Assembly: GCA_028023455.1 (NCBI GenBank)
Contig: JAQFVV010012434.1
Coordinates: 5,050,264 to 5,114,263 of the forward strand
From: Epiperipatus broadwayi
Taxonomy: Eukaryota > Onychophora > Udeonychophora > Euonychophora > Peripatidae
Direction: 5' to 3'
DNA length: 64,000 bases
Made by a program: the position numbers and the translations under genes. Positions 1 through 11,498 of this stretch are shown one piece after another; position 1 is the stretch's first letter, and each line of letters starts with the position of its first letter. The notes beneath the pieces were generated by a model. It was not told the DNA's origin, did not search any database, and saw nothing but the letters and a program-made list of their open reading frames with translations.

Positions 1-218
1 TAATGTATACTCTCCAATCATTTTTTTTTTAAACATTATATCTTATTTTTACTAGGTCACAATCAAAAATTTTATTTACAACAAAATATTACTTTCACAA
101 ATGCAATTATATCAGCTAATAGAAGTTGTATCCTTCAAAAGGTTAAGGTCATTTGTATCAAGTGAAATGATAGAAACAATAAACTCAAAGAAATGTATTT
201 GTCTAATGGTTTGTAGCC
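1..218. other. AT-rich DNA, nothing recognised
   Basis: AT-rich sequence with one short poly-T run. I see no gene, repeat border or RNA. The repeat module at 219 begins just after it. Confidence 0.5.
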
Positions 219-365
219 AATAAACATCACATGATCACCATTTCTTATGCTTGCTTATAACTGTTATTAAAACAGGCAAAACTTTCCATACCGTATTTCC
301 ACTCAGTCCAATCAATGGATGTCAGAAGGCTTGTGCTTAACATCCCCAACTAGTACCTACTCATT

Positions 366-418
366 CAATATCCCCAGACTAGTTTCTTGCTTGTGGCCTT
401 CGTCAGTGAGGAGCCTTG
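366..418 (-). ncRNA. Hammerhead-ribozyme-like fold (family 1, left arm)
   Basis: Read on the minus strand: core CTGACGA (plus 400-406), a short stem II with one pair broken (GGC against GCA), then GAAAC, a two-base spacer TA, and GTC (plus 377-379). Stem I is built from TCCTCA paired with TGGGGA, plus a partial outer CCAA/TTGA pairing. Position 7 of the hammerhead core tolerates any base, so CTGACGA fits. The A/A opposition at the base of stem II departs from the usual G-C pair, so activity is doubtful. Confidence 0.4.
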
Positions 419-741
419 GATCTGAGAGTACTGCACCTGGATCTTACAATCTAATGCAACCCTCCAGCAGCCACCTTTTATCTCTACTTAACTACAAAAC
501 TATGAGTCTCAAATTAAAAACACAATATTTTCAATCCAAGATCATTAGCTTATATAGTCATAAAGGTCTGAACTCAGTTCAATACCTATACATTTTGGTG
601 TCTTTGGTTTTTAATAACCATAGCTACCACTATCCTATTATTGTGTTTTCAATTTAAGACTCATAGTTTTGTAGTTAAGTAGAGATAAAAGGTGGCTGCT
701 GGAGGGTTGCATTAGATCCTAAGATCTAGGTGCACTGCTCT

Positions 742-794
742 CAAGGCTCCTCACTGATGAAGCCACAAGCCAGAAACTAGTCTGGGGATATTGG
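742..794 (+). ncRNA. Hammerhead-ribozyme-like fold (family 1, right arm)
   Basis: Core CTGATGA at 754-760, GAAAC at 773-777 and the GTC cleavage triplet at 780-782, with stem I TCCTCA (748-753) pairing TGGGGA (783-788) and an outer CAA/TTG. Stem II is defective in this copy because one G is lost relative to the other copies (GCC faces GCC). It is mirror-related to the fold at 366-418. Confidence 0.4.
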
Positions 795-1099
795 ATGAGT
801 AGGCACTATATGGGCATTTTATGCACAAGTTTTCTGGCATCCATTTATTACTCTGGTTTGCACTGAGTGGCAATAATGTATGGAAAGTTTTGCCTATTCT
901 AATGGTTTGCGATGATGGCATTTTAGTATTAATTATATGCTGAATTATTTCAATCATCTAATATTAAATATTGAATTAAACTTTCCAAATACATTCAACT
1001 GTTTGTAAAAACATTCTGGTTAATATTTAACATAATATTTTGATTGCTACTACTACTCTTCCCTCATCTTTAGATGATTCTGGTCTGACTACTGATAAT

Positions 1100-1190
1100 A
1101 GCTGCATGGAAATTTAACCTGAAACTTTAGATTTGAAAATATTGAATTCTAAGATAATGCTCTAATCAACTGAGTTCTTCTGTCAAAAGG
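1100..1190 (-). repeat. tRNA-like module in the 3' end of PLE copy A
   Basis: The minus strand shows an A-box-like stretch (1178-1156, core AACTCAGTTGATTAGAGC) and a weak B box (1120-1108, GGTTAAATTTCC). It sits about 100 bp beyond the GIY-YIG region, at the same relative place as in the other three copies of this PLE family. Confidence 0.6.
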
Positions 1191-2421
1191 AACAGTATAA
1201 ATTTTATATGTTTATCTACAAGAGTCCTGATTTTTCCATTTCTTTCTTAAGAACAAAATTAATTAATGGCTTCTAGGATCACACTTAATGATTTATGGGA
1301 TTATTTTCCATTGTTATGAGCAGCTTCTTTGAATTTTTTTTATTATACTTTTTCTGTCTATCCAATATTTTTTTATTTTTTAAAATGAACAAATATTTAT
1401 TATTATATACATGATCTGTTATTTTTAGATATGTCTGTATTTTCATCAATTTGTACTCTTGCAATGACTTTTCAATGGAGAAATTGATCTCACAATGTAC
1501 ATCCTTCCACATTCAAATGGTATTACATAAACGCAGTTTTTATTTTCCAGAATTTCAAGTTTAGGTTGTATAGATGTTATAATGCCTTATATTTGAATAT
1601 GGTTTTGAAAAGCAGTCTTGATATTATACTTACTTTAGACTTTCTTTCTGCTTATTCTGGTATATATGGATTTATAGTATCAATAATTGTTTTTTTTTTC
1701 GTTGTTGTTGTTGTCTGTTTAGGTTTTTTAATGACAAATTATGGATAATCATTCATCATAAAAATTTGTCCTCTGAAAATCTTTTTTTTTTCCAAATCAT
1801 TGTTTTTTTTTTTTTATAGTGCTAAGCATTTTCTTTGTGGGTGTGTGGATTTTCTATAAACTGGAGTTTTTGTCATAAGTAGGTATTGTCACAATAATAT
1901 TTAAGAATGCCTATTTTTGTTCTTGTTTTGATTCAGTTGTGAATTTAATGGAACAGAATATGTTGCCTATGTGTGTCCAGAATGTTGGTAATAGTGTTTT
2001 ACCATATTGCATACAACAAATGTATCATCAACATAATAAAGACAAATTTCAGATGGATATGGAATAATGCTTATGGCCATTGTTTCAAGTTCTTCCATGT
2101 TAATATTGCTAATCAGAGATGACAGTGATGGTATGCATTTAAAGTTGTCCTATGATTATATTAGAATAATTCTATGTTGTATTAGATGTTATTGTCATGC
2201 AGAATGTAAATTATCATCATTATTTAATCATCTCCCTATAATAAATAATGTTTCATCATAAGATACATGGGTGAATAAACTTTCCAATATATCAAATATT
2301 TCAATTTTCATATTCTTGATTAATTCTACTAAGTGCTTTGAGAAAAAATCTTGAGAATCTTTGGCAAAGGAAAATTTTAAAACTGACAATAGGTCTTAAT
2401 GGAACATGGTTCTTATAAATT

Positions 2422-2706
2422 TTAGGTAAACTGTAAACATAAAGAACTTTGATGAAGTATAAAGTTAATTAATTTTTTTCTGCACTTAGTATAAAAAAAT
2501 TTTGCCACTTTTTTGTATTGGCCTACTGTGAGAAGTTCTTCTATTTTGTTATTATAATCAGATGTATCTGTTATAACAATAACATTTTCTTCATAAGCAA
2601 GGATAATAATTATAAATTTGCTTAGTTGAAGAGATTTAATAGCTTTTTTTTCATCATAGGAAATGTTTGATTTCAATTTTTGATGTGTTCTTTTATTTTC
2701 AAGCAA
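2422..2706 (-). pseudogene. PLE reverse transcriptase N-terminal fragment
   Basis: An open stretch of 94 codons. Residues SNISYDEKKAIKSLQLSK and the later DTSDYNNKIEELLTVGQY resemble the block at the start of PLE reverse transcriptases in which a short finger motif precedes the YDxKIEELL segment. The plus-strand copy at 3141-3300 encodes the same block with stops. The rest of the RT continues in broken frames toward lower coordinates. Assignment is by motif recognition only. Confidence 0.7.
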
Positions 2707-3059
2707 AATACTGCTAGTTTTTTTAGAAAGATTTTCTCAGTGGCTGCCATTATATCTAATAAAGAGATATTACATAGTGCAGTAGAAAAGTTTAATCCTT
2801 TTTGCAGAACAGAAATTTTAATATCTGTTGGATGTTTAGTACTAACATTTTAAATATATGAATCTGGTGATTTATTTAGTACATTATGACATATGATATG
2901 TTCATGTAGCTTTATTTTTTTTTCTTTTGATGTACTGCCCACCAGCTTCGCTTGTTATAAATCTTAGTTCTAAGCATCTAATGGATGCAGAAATTTCTGT
3001 TATGAAAAAAGAATTAACATTGTTATCACACTATCTAATATTTCTTTATTATAAATAAC

Positions 3060-4960
3060 AAAGTCATTCAAAAATTGCCTCTAGAAAAAACATCAAAACT
3101 ATGTAGAAGAATAAAAAGAATATAACCAAAAAACAATGAAATCAAACATTTCTTATGATGAAAGGAAGACTACTACATCTCTCCAACTAAACAAATCTCT
3201 AATCATTCTCCCTGACAAAAGCAATGCTACAGTTTTTTAATGGATAAATCTAATTATTATACCAAAATACACTAACTTCTCACAGCAGGCCAATAGAAAA
3301 GTATAGCAAAAATTACATTCTGAGAACAGAAACTGCAAACATTACTCAAAAAATATCATGGATACTTCACTGAATCAAAAAAAAAAAAAAGGAAATTAAC
3401 ATAATATTTTTTAAAAAAATCCTCATCTTTATGGTCTACCATAAGATCAATTGTTCAAGAAATTTATCTTACCAATTAACATTCTTATTTTTGGAAAAAT
3501 TCCTCATCTTTATAGTCTAAAAAATTCATGAGAACCCTGTTTTATTAAGACTTATTGTTAGTTCTAGAAATTCACCTTGACCAAACTTATCAAAGTTTCT
3601 TTTATGATGACAATAGGTTGCAAACTATAACAACTCTTTTTATAGCAGTATAATAAAATTATTAATAATTTACATAACAATAACAACCTTTCAATATAAA
3701 ACAAAATTCTTCCAAGAGAATCAAGGATGGCTTTGAAGTCAACACTGTCACTTCTGAATAAAAATATTTAGATGAAAAAACTTAAAACAGTAGCCATAAA
3801 CATTATTCCATATTCCCCTAAAATTTGGCCTTACTATGTATATGACAGATTTATTCTATGATCACATGGTAATGCACTATTACAAACATTCTGGTCACAC
3901 ATTACCAGCATATTTCCTTCAATAAATTCACAATAGATTAAGAACAAAAATTGGCATTCTTAATTTTTCTTGTGACAAGAATCACTTATGATATCAAAAC
4001 TACAGTTTAGCTAAAATGCCCACACACAGGAAAATACTTATTATATACATTCAATCATATCAGATACACAAAACATGCAGTTATACTATCACTATGGAAA
4101 AAATCAAAATAAGTTTGTTCAGAAACCAGTTACTTTGAAAAAGAAAATATTTTTATAGAACAAATTCTTATGAAAAATAGTTATACATTAGCTGACATTA
4201 AAGAAATTCTAAATAAAAAAACAAACAAAAAACTTCAAAAGAAAAAAAACCTTTATTGGTAATTGCAGTGTATCTATACATCCAGGAGTAGCAGGCAAAC
4301 TAAAACATTTTGCAGTGAATATAACATCAGAACAGCTTTCCAAATTCATTGCATACTATGAGGACATCTTACATTTAAAAAACCTAAAATTGAAATGCCA
4401 AAAAACCAAAATTGCATCTATAGAATAACACCAAGTAAATGTGGAAAAACATATGTTAGGGCAAACCAGTTGTCCAAGTGAAAAATATTTGGAAGAGTAC
4501 AAATTAATGAGAAAACAGACATCTCTAAAGTAATAGACCATGTATGTACCAATAAACACTTGTTTGAATGGAAAATACAATATATTGGATAGTGAGGAAA
4601 AAGTCCAAAGAAGAAAATTCAAAGAAGCTGCTCACATGAAATGGCAAGTAATCAATAAGTTAACCCAGTATGATAATACATTATGTCTGGAGACCACTAA
4701 TTAACTTTGCTCTTAAGAAAAAAATGATATAATCAGAAGGATTTCTATATGAAATTTCTAATGACTGTTGCTTTGGAAAAATAAATCAGTTGGTTAGGGT
4801 GTTTTCTTAAAATTCAAAATTTACACAACTAAATAAACAGGTTTGATTCCAGTGCTATTACTGTCACAAGTCAGGGCATCAACACTTTAAGAGAAAAAAG
4901 GATATGACTTGAAATGTTGTGTTAAACACTAACTTTTGTGATTTATCTCATTGCCAAAAG
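3060..4960 (+). mobile_element. Penelope-like element copy B (decayed, plus strand)
   Basis: Same PLE family as copy A, in opposite orientation. The N-terminal RT block is at 3141-3300 (SNISYDERKTTTSLQLNKS, DKSNATV). The RT catalytic block is at 3835-3846, where YVDD has decayed to YVYD. The GIY-YIG region is at about 4256-4690 (KYLEEYKLMRKQTS, RRKFKEAAHMK), followed by a tRNA-like module at 4772-4870. Many stops are present. Start and end are approximate. The minus-strand frame at 4356-4622 is a shadow of this region. Confidence 0.72.
4772..4870 (+). repeat. tRNA-like module in the 3' end of PLE copy B
   Basis: A-box-like AATCAGTTGGTTAGGGTG near 4783-4801 and B-box-like GGTTTGATTCC at 4840-4850. 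These are the internal RNA polymerase III promoter boxes of a tRNA, but no cloverleaf acceptor stem is evident, so it is not called a tRNA gene. Confidence 0.65.
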
Positions 4961-5407
4961 TATAATGAATATATAATGAGAAAATAGTAGGATTAGTGTT
5001 TATATATTAAGTAGATGTCCTAATAATAGAGATTATTTTAGTATTGTCCTGATTATTGTATAATATGCTGAAAATAGTTTAGACTAAGTATTAAAACTGA
5101 AATATGTGACAACAGTACTTGCTCATTTATTCATAGTCTCACTATAAACTCATTTACGAGCTTGTCTATTAATCAAATATGATGCCTTTGATTAAAAAAT
5201 AACTTAAACAGTGTACTATTGTTTCAGCTTGCACAGCAAGTTTTAATTGGTTATTGCCTTGAAAATATCATAACTTGAAATTTTAATTAGACTTTAAAAT
5301 GGATTTCCCATTTATTAAAAATATTTTATCATCTATATATATTGTAATGAAATAAAAATAATGACAATAGGAAATGATAAATTTAATAAAATCTAAATGA
5401 AAATTTA
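4961..5407. other. AT-rich DNA, nothing recognised
   Basis: No coding pattern or clear repeat boundary. It may include the remaining PLE tail. Confidence 0.4.
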
Positions 5408-7035
5408 GCCCAAACATTGGTTATCATTTATAACAGAATAAACATGTTCCCTAAAGTCAGATGACATTTATAACAGAATATAAATATGGGTCATACTGTA
5501 TCTTTAGTCATAGCCTAATTATTGATCACCATTTGTAACAAAATAAAAATTTGAACCAAGAAAAAACAATCCTAATTTATTAATGCCTGTAAATTGTAGC
5601 ATCATTTGTAACAAAATGAAATCAATAAACTAAACTAAAGTGAATATCAGTCAATGAATAACTATCTAATACTTAATTCAATAAAATAATGATAATAATC
5701 TTTGTTATAACTTCATAAATCCTAAACAGCATTTAGAATGGATAGAAATCAAGAAAATCATTATTTTAAGCTATCCTAAAATAGGAGCAGTATTTGCAAT
5801 AGATTAAAGAAATAAAAGCTAATATCACTATCTTATAAATAACAATCTATGCCTATTATAAAAATAATGACAAAGAATTAGATAAATAAATGTTTATACT
5901 CCTTATGAATCCAAATGCCATTTATAAGAATACAAACTTATATTAGAAATTAAATGTTATTTATATTTATACTTAAACAAAATGATTCATGGATGGATGA
6001 GATAATAATTTAATATGAAATACAAATCTAAAATATCAATGATATCTAAATAAATATATGATACACTAATTTATTTCTAAGTATAACTAAATTAAATAAA
6101 AAATAATACTAACTCAGCCATGCTATTCCACTAATACCAATATTCCCTTATTAATTAAGTCAATTATAATGAGATTAAATATTTAATAATAATATGAAAT
6201 CCATTTACCTAACATATTCTTCCACTTTCACTAACTTATAATAAAATAAAATAAAATCATCTTATTAGATAACATTAAAATTTATAATATCCAATCATAT
6301 TAATGAATAAAATAAATGACAGATTTTTATTTGATGCTTATTCAAATGCTATAGACAAACCATGTCCAATTACTCTTCACTTTAATAAAGCCAAGTTGTT
6401 AAAACTTTAAACTATAATTATCAAAATATATAAAAGATTATTAGTGCTTATTATAATCAAATATTAATATTAAAATTTAACATCTAAACTGAATTTACAA
6501 TCTGCATCAATGAACTTTGAATATAATTAAAGCAAATCACTAATTTGTAATAAAATAAAATTTATTATTATCAACTCTCTATCATTGAATAAGATTATGA
6601 TTTATATGGTTGAATACTGACTTAAAATAATATACACCTTAATTAAAAATGGATTAAAATAAAATGTGAATATCTAATTGCAATTACCTTTATTAATTTT
6701 CAATAATTATCATATTTGTACTTTTATCAATCATCAAATAATTAACATATAATTTCTATCTTAATATAATTGTTATTTGTAACTAAAAATATAATTACAA
6801 TAAACTTTTAATTATTTATTAACTATTTAAGAATGTCAAATCAGTTAATTTATTACTGTATAAAAATCTATACCTGGTCAGACAATAAACATTAAATTCA
6901 ATACAAAGAAAATGATATGTAATAATACTCTGTTACCCATTTCATGGTTTCATTTTCAATATATTTTATAGATACTTCTAATGAATTATATGGTATAATC
7001 AATTCATTAATAGTATCTTATCCAAGTATCATTGA
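5408..7035 (+). repeat. 1.6-kb non-coding dispersed repeat, copy 1
   Basis: Collinear with 56516-58195 over its whole length and with 7918-9105 in part. It has no open frame. A degenerate motif close to ATTTGTAACAGAATAAA recurs every 50-110 bp, as if the element grew from an old tandem array. No terminal inverted repeats or target duplications were seen. Orientation is arbitrary. Confidence 0.8.
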
Positions 7036-7917
7036 AACAGTAAGATTCATATTCAAATCTTAAGTTTCACCTTTTTCTGTCGTCTCTCACTGACCGGTCT
7101 ATCCCACCCAAATTTAAACTTTTTGATATCAAATTGTGTGTGTAACAATATTAAAAATGTATAAATATATGTAGAATTCAGCATAAACATGCACACATTT
7201 CGATCTCAAATTAAACACAATAAATAGGGATAAAATAATATAATTTAGATTTCTTTTAGTTATATAATTTTGTATAATTTTAATCATTTGTTTTGGATTA
7301 TAAAGTTCGTATTTATTGCTTTGTTTAAATTTCATTTAATAATAATTCTAAAAATATCTGATGTAATATTTAATTAAAAGTTAAAATAATCTTATGTTCC
7401 CTTTTTGTTTTTGAAATTTAAAAGCATCGGTCAGTGATAGATAATAGATTAATTAAAGAAAAATTCCCCAAAATATAATTAGTAAATGTAAAATGTAAAC
7501 AATAGAACGGCAGCTTTCTTTAATTTAAAAAAACCAACAAAATGCATTGATTATCCTCAGGGCAGATTAAGTAGAACCTAAAATATCTTAACAAAAATGT
7601 GAAAGATGAAGATAAAAAAAGAGACCATCTTAGACTTGCTGGAGACATTCACTTAAACTTTAGCTTTGCTCTCGATCACTGAGTCTCCAAAAATAATAAA
7701 AATAATTTGTTCCTGCCAAGGTATGACCGAGTAAAGCACCTAGATTATTCTCCATCGGGAGATGGCCTATCGGATGCTGAACTTTCCATTGCCCATCATA
7801 AATTCACCATGAAGATCTGCTGCCTGAAATAAATGAGAAAGCTGCTGCTACTGTGAAAGTAAAATGAAACATCTAAATACAAGAAAGACTTGCCACTCGT
7901 GAACCTTTTGCTGCTAA
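7036..7917. other. Possible single-copy spacer between repeat copies
   Basis: Less AT-rich than the neighbouring repeats, notably 7080-7110 and 7620-7920. It contains a short coding-like stretch (7710-7835 and onward), reported separately as a finding. No splice-supported gene could be built. Confidence 0.4.
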
Positions 7918-9105
7918 ATATAGCCCTATCAGTCATGATTTGTAACAAAAAAAAATAGGCCATGAAGTCAGATGCCTTTTTATAACAGAATAAAAATATG
8001 AATGATAATGTATTGTTAACCATAGCCTAATTATTGATCACCATTTGTAATAGAATAAAAATATGAACCAAGGAAGAACAATCCTAATTTAATAATACAT
8101 GTGAATTGTAGGGTTATTTGTAACAGAATGAAATTAATAAACTAAACTAAGTGATTATCAATCAATGAATAACAATCTAACACTTAATTTAACAAAACAA
8201 TGATAATTATTTTAGTTGTAACTTCATAAATCTCAAGCAGCATTTAGAATGGATAGAAAACAAGAAAATCATTATTTCATGCTATCCTAAAATATGAGCA
8301 TTATTTGAAATAGATTAAAGGTAATGCAATAAAGTCAAATATCACTATCTTATAAACAATAATATGTGCCTATTATAGAAACCACTTATAAAAGAATGAA
8401 AAGGATAATGATAAAGAATTAGTCAAATAAACTTTTATATTCCTTATGAATCAAAATGCTTTTTATAATAATGCAAACTTATACTAGAAGTTAAATGTTA
8501 TTTATATTTAAGCAAAATATCTTATGGACAGATGAGATAATAATTTAATATGCACTACAAATCTAAAATATCAAACCTTGAGGGGGGTAAGAGAGCACAA
8601 ATACATATTTTCTTTGTATTGAATTTAATGTTTATTATCTGACCAGGTATAGATTTTTATACAGTAATAAATTAATTGATTTGACATTCTTAAATATTTA
8701 ATAATTGAAAGCTTATTGTAATTATATTGTTAGTTACAAATAACAACTATATTAAGGTAGAAATTATAATTGATTTGATTCAGTGATTGATAAAGGTGCA
8801 AATAAAATTATTGAAGATAAGTAAAGATACTTGCAATTAGATATTTACATATTTTATTTTAAACTATTATTTATTAAGGTGAATATTATGTTAAATCATT
8901 ATTCAGTCATAAAGATTGTAATCTTATTTGATTATAGATAGTTGGTTAATAATAATACATTTTATTCTGTTACAAATTAGAATGATTTGTTTTAATTATA
9001 TTCAAAGATCTTTGGTGCAGATCATAAATTTAATTTAAATATTAAATTTTAATATTAATATTTGATTATAATATGCATTAATAATCTTTCATATCTTTTG
9101 ATAAT
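7918..9105. repeat. 1.6-kb repeat, copy 2, rearranged into a fold-back
   Basis: 7918-8578 runs in the same direction as copy 1 (matching about 5430-6041). From about 8585 to 9105 the sequence is the reverse complement of about 6925-6410. The right part of the element is therefore inverted, and about 370 bp of the middle is missing. Confidence 0.75.
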
Positions 9106-10814
9106 TATAATCAATCTAACTCCAGAAAATAAAATGACAAGACAAAAAATTAGAGTTAAACATGAGTTTTGTGAGATTTATACAAACCAGTTGCTGAAAA
9201 GCAAATACATTCCCATATATCATATGATATTTTAGTCTGCATGATATTTTGTGAAGCTGATTTTTATTTTTTTACAAGCAAACTTACTGTTTGAAAGCCT
9301 TCAATACCTCACTGAATTGTACTCCATTTTATTCTATCTTTAGCCATAATTTCACAATGAAAGCAATTATTATGGCATCTCTTTAGAATGACTTTAAGAA
9401 CAGTATTTATTACTTTTTGTTTTGTCATTTTTAAGATTATTTCAGAATGGAATATACTGAAATAATCTTAAAAATAGTAAAACATGCTCTTTATTATATC
9501 TAGCATGCTTCCAAAACAATATGTCTGATTTCAATCAGTAGATTCCACATCACAATTTTTTAGCTATCCCACAGTTTATGAGCCATAAAAGATTGTAAAT
9601 TTATAACCATTATGGATAATTATGAGACAAAGAGTTTAAAAGTATAAGTTTTACTTGTAAATAAATTATAATACAAATAATCAAGTTGTTGGATGACAGA
9701 TTTCAATAACTTTTGGCATAATAAGTATCAGTTATGAATTATACTCATCTATAATATCATAAAGTACTATAAATGTTAAACAAAAGCTTACTAAATAGTC
9801 CAAAAATAAAATTACCTCTAATAAAAAATGTATTATATATAAAACAAAGTGATAGATAAACACATTATTTTGGTTTTATTTTAATCTAGTTATAAAATAT
9901 TTTTAGAATTTAGAATTTTTAAAACAAAAATTAAGGCTTAAAATCAGAGGTATAGAATTCCTGTATATCCTAGAAATGTTTTAAAGTTATGCTTCTAAAA
10001 GCTGTCAAAAATATGTCTATTAATAATTGAGTTGTAAATGTATTTGAATATTTTATCCAGTTTAGCATAGTGATAGAATGGTGAATAAGAACTAAAGATT
10101 TTTGACTCAATTCTCAATAATATAAAAAAGAACAATCTGATGTTTTGCTAAGTTTCTACATGAATACTTCAGTACCACATAACCCACTTGGAAAACTAAC
10201 AACACAATTATACTATAAGGTACTATAATTAAAATATCAGTATTTTAAAAAAAACCATTATAAAACTGAAGTAGAATTACAAATAACTTAAGTATTATTT
10301 TTAACTTATCTCAATAATTTTCAATATTAAATTGTTAAATAAAATTTTTTAAATTTGTTTAAAAATTTTTAATGTAATAGAGTCACACAGTATAAAAATT
10401 ATTTTTATTAATTTACTAACTTTATTATGTGTTTTAAGCTTAAATGAATATGCAGAATAATTTCTATATTCATACTATCTGGTTCTCAACTCATTCCTAT
10501 CAGTAAATATCCAAAATTATAGCTAGTATCAATCACAGTATAATATACATCTTAAACACACATATTACAAAATGTTCATATATATAAAATATACTATTGT
10601 AATAACAATAAAAATAATAAATATAGTGGTAATTAAATATTATATACAGTTCTTCAGTCTGCAGAAGTACTTTTGGTTAATTTCTTAACCCTCCTCAACT
10701 GTTGTTAAATTCAAAAATCAAAATGGAAGCAAACATCATCAACTCAAATCTCATAAATCTAAATGTTAACATTAGCAGCTTGTCTATTAAATAGATCCAT
10801 TTTATTTCTATTTA
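9106..10814. other. AT-rich DNA with one perfect hairpin
   Basis: No gene seen. A perfect 19-bp inverted repeat with an 11-base loop lies at 9427-9475. The stretch just below 10815 may be the 3' untranslated part of the minus-strand PLE. Confidence 0.5.
9427..9475. repeat. Perfect 19-bp hairpin
   Basis: The left arm 9427-9445 is exactly the reverse complement of 9457-9475. The loop is 9446-9456. No flanking element is recognised. Confidence 0.85.
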
Positions 10815-11114
10815 TTAAAATTGCCTCCTTAATTTTTTTTTTAATATGGTTTCTCTCTTCATGAAGAATCTTAACGCCTTCAATATCAAACTTAAATTTA
10901 TATTTACATATTTTTGATGATCCAAGAAAACTGAAGCAATCATTAAATTATTATTATTTTTACTGTTCACATGCTTGTACAACAATTTATGCTTTAAATT
11001 TTTTTTCAATACTGTTCTTGATTCATCTATATATGATAACATAGATCCACAAAAAATTTGATACACAACATTATTTTTCTTCTTGACAGATACGACATTT
11101 TTAGAATTATTCAA
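10815..11114 (-). pseudogene. GIY-YIG endonuclease fragment of PLE copy E
   Basis: A 99-residue open frame. Residues VVYQIFCGSMLSYIDESRTV match the spacing of the GIY-YIG start (VVYxIxCxxCxxxYIGETxR), with Gly-Glu-Thr changed to Asp-Glu-Ser and the second Cys replaced. The later IASVFLDHQKYVNI is the usual histidine block. This domain normally nicks DNA for target-primed insertion of the PLE. The substitutions and the break from the RT suggest a dead copy. Confidence 0.75.
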
Positions 11115-11231
11115 TAATTTATTAATGTTATTTGTAACACAAAATGAAACATTAAACCCTTCCTTATATATCCTTAAAAAAGTTTACTTGAGTATTTGAA
11201 ATATATGGAATAAATATCCATTTTTTTACTA

Positions 11232-11498
11232 TCAATCTTCAACTTTTAAATCAATATAACTCTTTTTAAATTGACATAAAGTATTGTTAATCTGTTCAAT
11301 CTTATAAACAACTTCAAACAATTCCTTTGCAAATATTTCATTATTTTTTAATTTATCGCACTGGTAATGACATAATTTTTCATTACTAAACAAAAATGAT
11401 TTAAAATTTGCCATCTTATGCATAATTGGTACTTTTGATTTACAATTTATATATCCCCTGTTTTGCAATAGTTTGATTATTAATTCATAACTTAACAT
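11232..11498 (-). pseudogene. PLE copy E RT/linker fragment
   Basis: An 88-residue open frame lying between the catalytic RT block (11640-11651) and the GIY-YIG domain. It is basic and Lys/Asn-rich, as the connecting region of PLE proteins often is. On its own it is not diagnostic; the call rests on its position. Confidence 0.55.

Larger units (their letters stand above)
219..957. repeat. Palindromic dispersed element with two hammerhead-like cores
   Basis: Two long arms (about 275-526 and 639-895) are near-perfect reverse complements around a 112-bp spacer (527-638). A left flank from 219 is shared with the relative at 16566, and part of the right-pointing module recurs at 31030-31400. Each arm contains a hammerhead-ribozyme-like core in opposite orientation. 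The open frames at 319-657 (+) and 751-957 (-) are by-products of the arms and show no protein family. The element abuts the 3' tail of the minus-strand PLE that begins at 958. It may be a PLE-derived pseudo-LTR or a non-autonomous hammerhead-bearing retroelement; this is inference. Confidence 0.75.
958..3040 (-). mobile_element. Penelope-like element copy A (decayed, minus strand)
   Basis: Decayed PLE read right to left. The N-terminal RT region is at 2706-2422, with residues like YDEKKAIKSLQLSK followed by a degenerate version of the DKGN-type block and DYNNKIEELL. The RT catalytic motif YVDDTFVV is visible (YVDD codons at 2024-2035). A GIY-YIG endonuclease C-terminal part lies at about 1565-1285 (TDHVYNNKYLF, KILDRQKK). 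A tRNA-like module follows at 1190-1100 and an AT-rich tail ends near 958. Stops and frameshifts separate the blocks, so it is not functional as it stands. Its 5' side faces copy B, giving a head-to-head pair. The 5' limit is uncertain. Confidence 0.75.

Noticed and set aside
319-957. 112- and 68-codon frames in the palindromic module
   Set aside because: Both arms of one inverted repeat give related peptides from opposite strands. No domain is present and other copies have stops.
4356-4622. 88-codon minus-strand frame
   Set aside because: Antisense to the GIY-YIG part of PLE copy B.
4772-4870. tRNA-like A and B boxes considered as a functional tRNA gene
   Set aside because: No acceptor stem or anticodon arm can be drawn, and the same sequence recurs as part of a PLE 3' end.
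5408-9105. Regularly recurring short motif considered as a CRISPR-like array
   Set aside because: The repeats are degenerate, spacing is irregular and the genome is eukaryotic.
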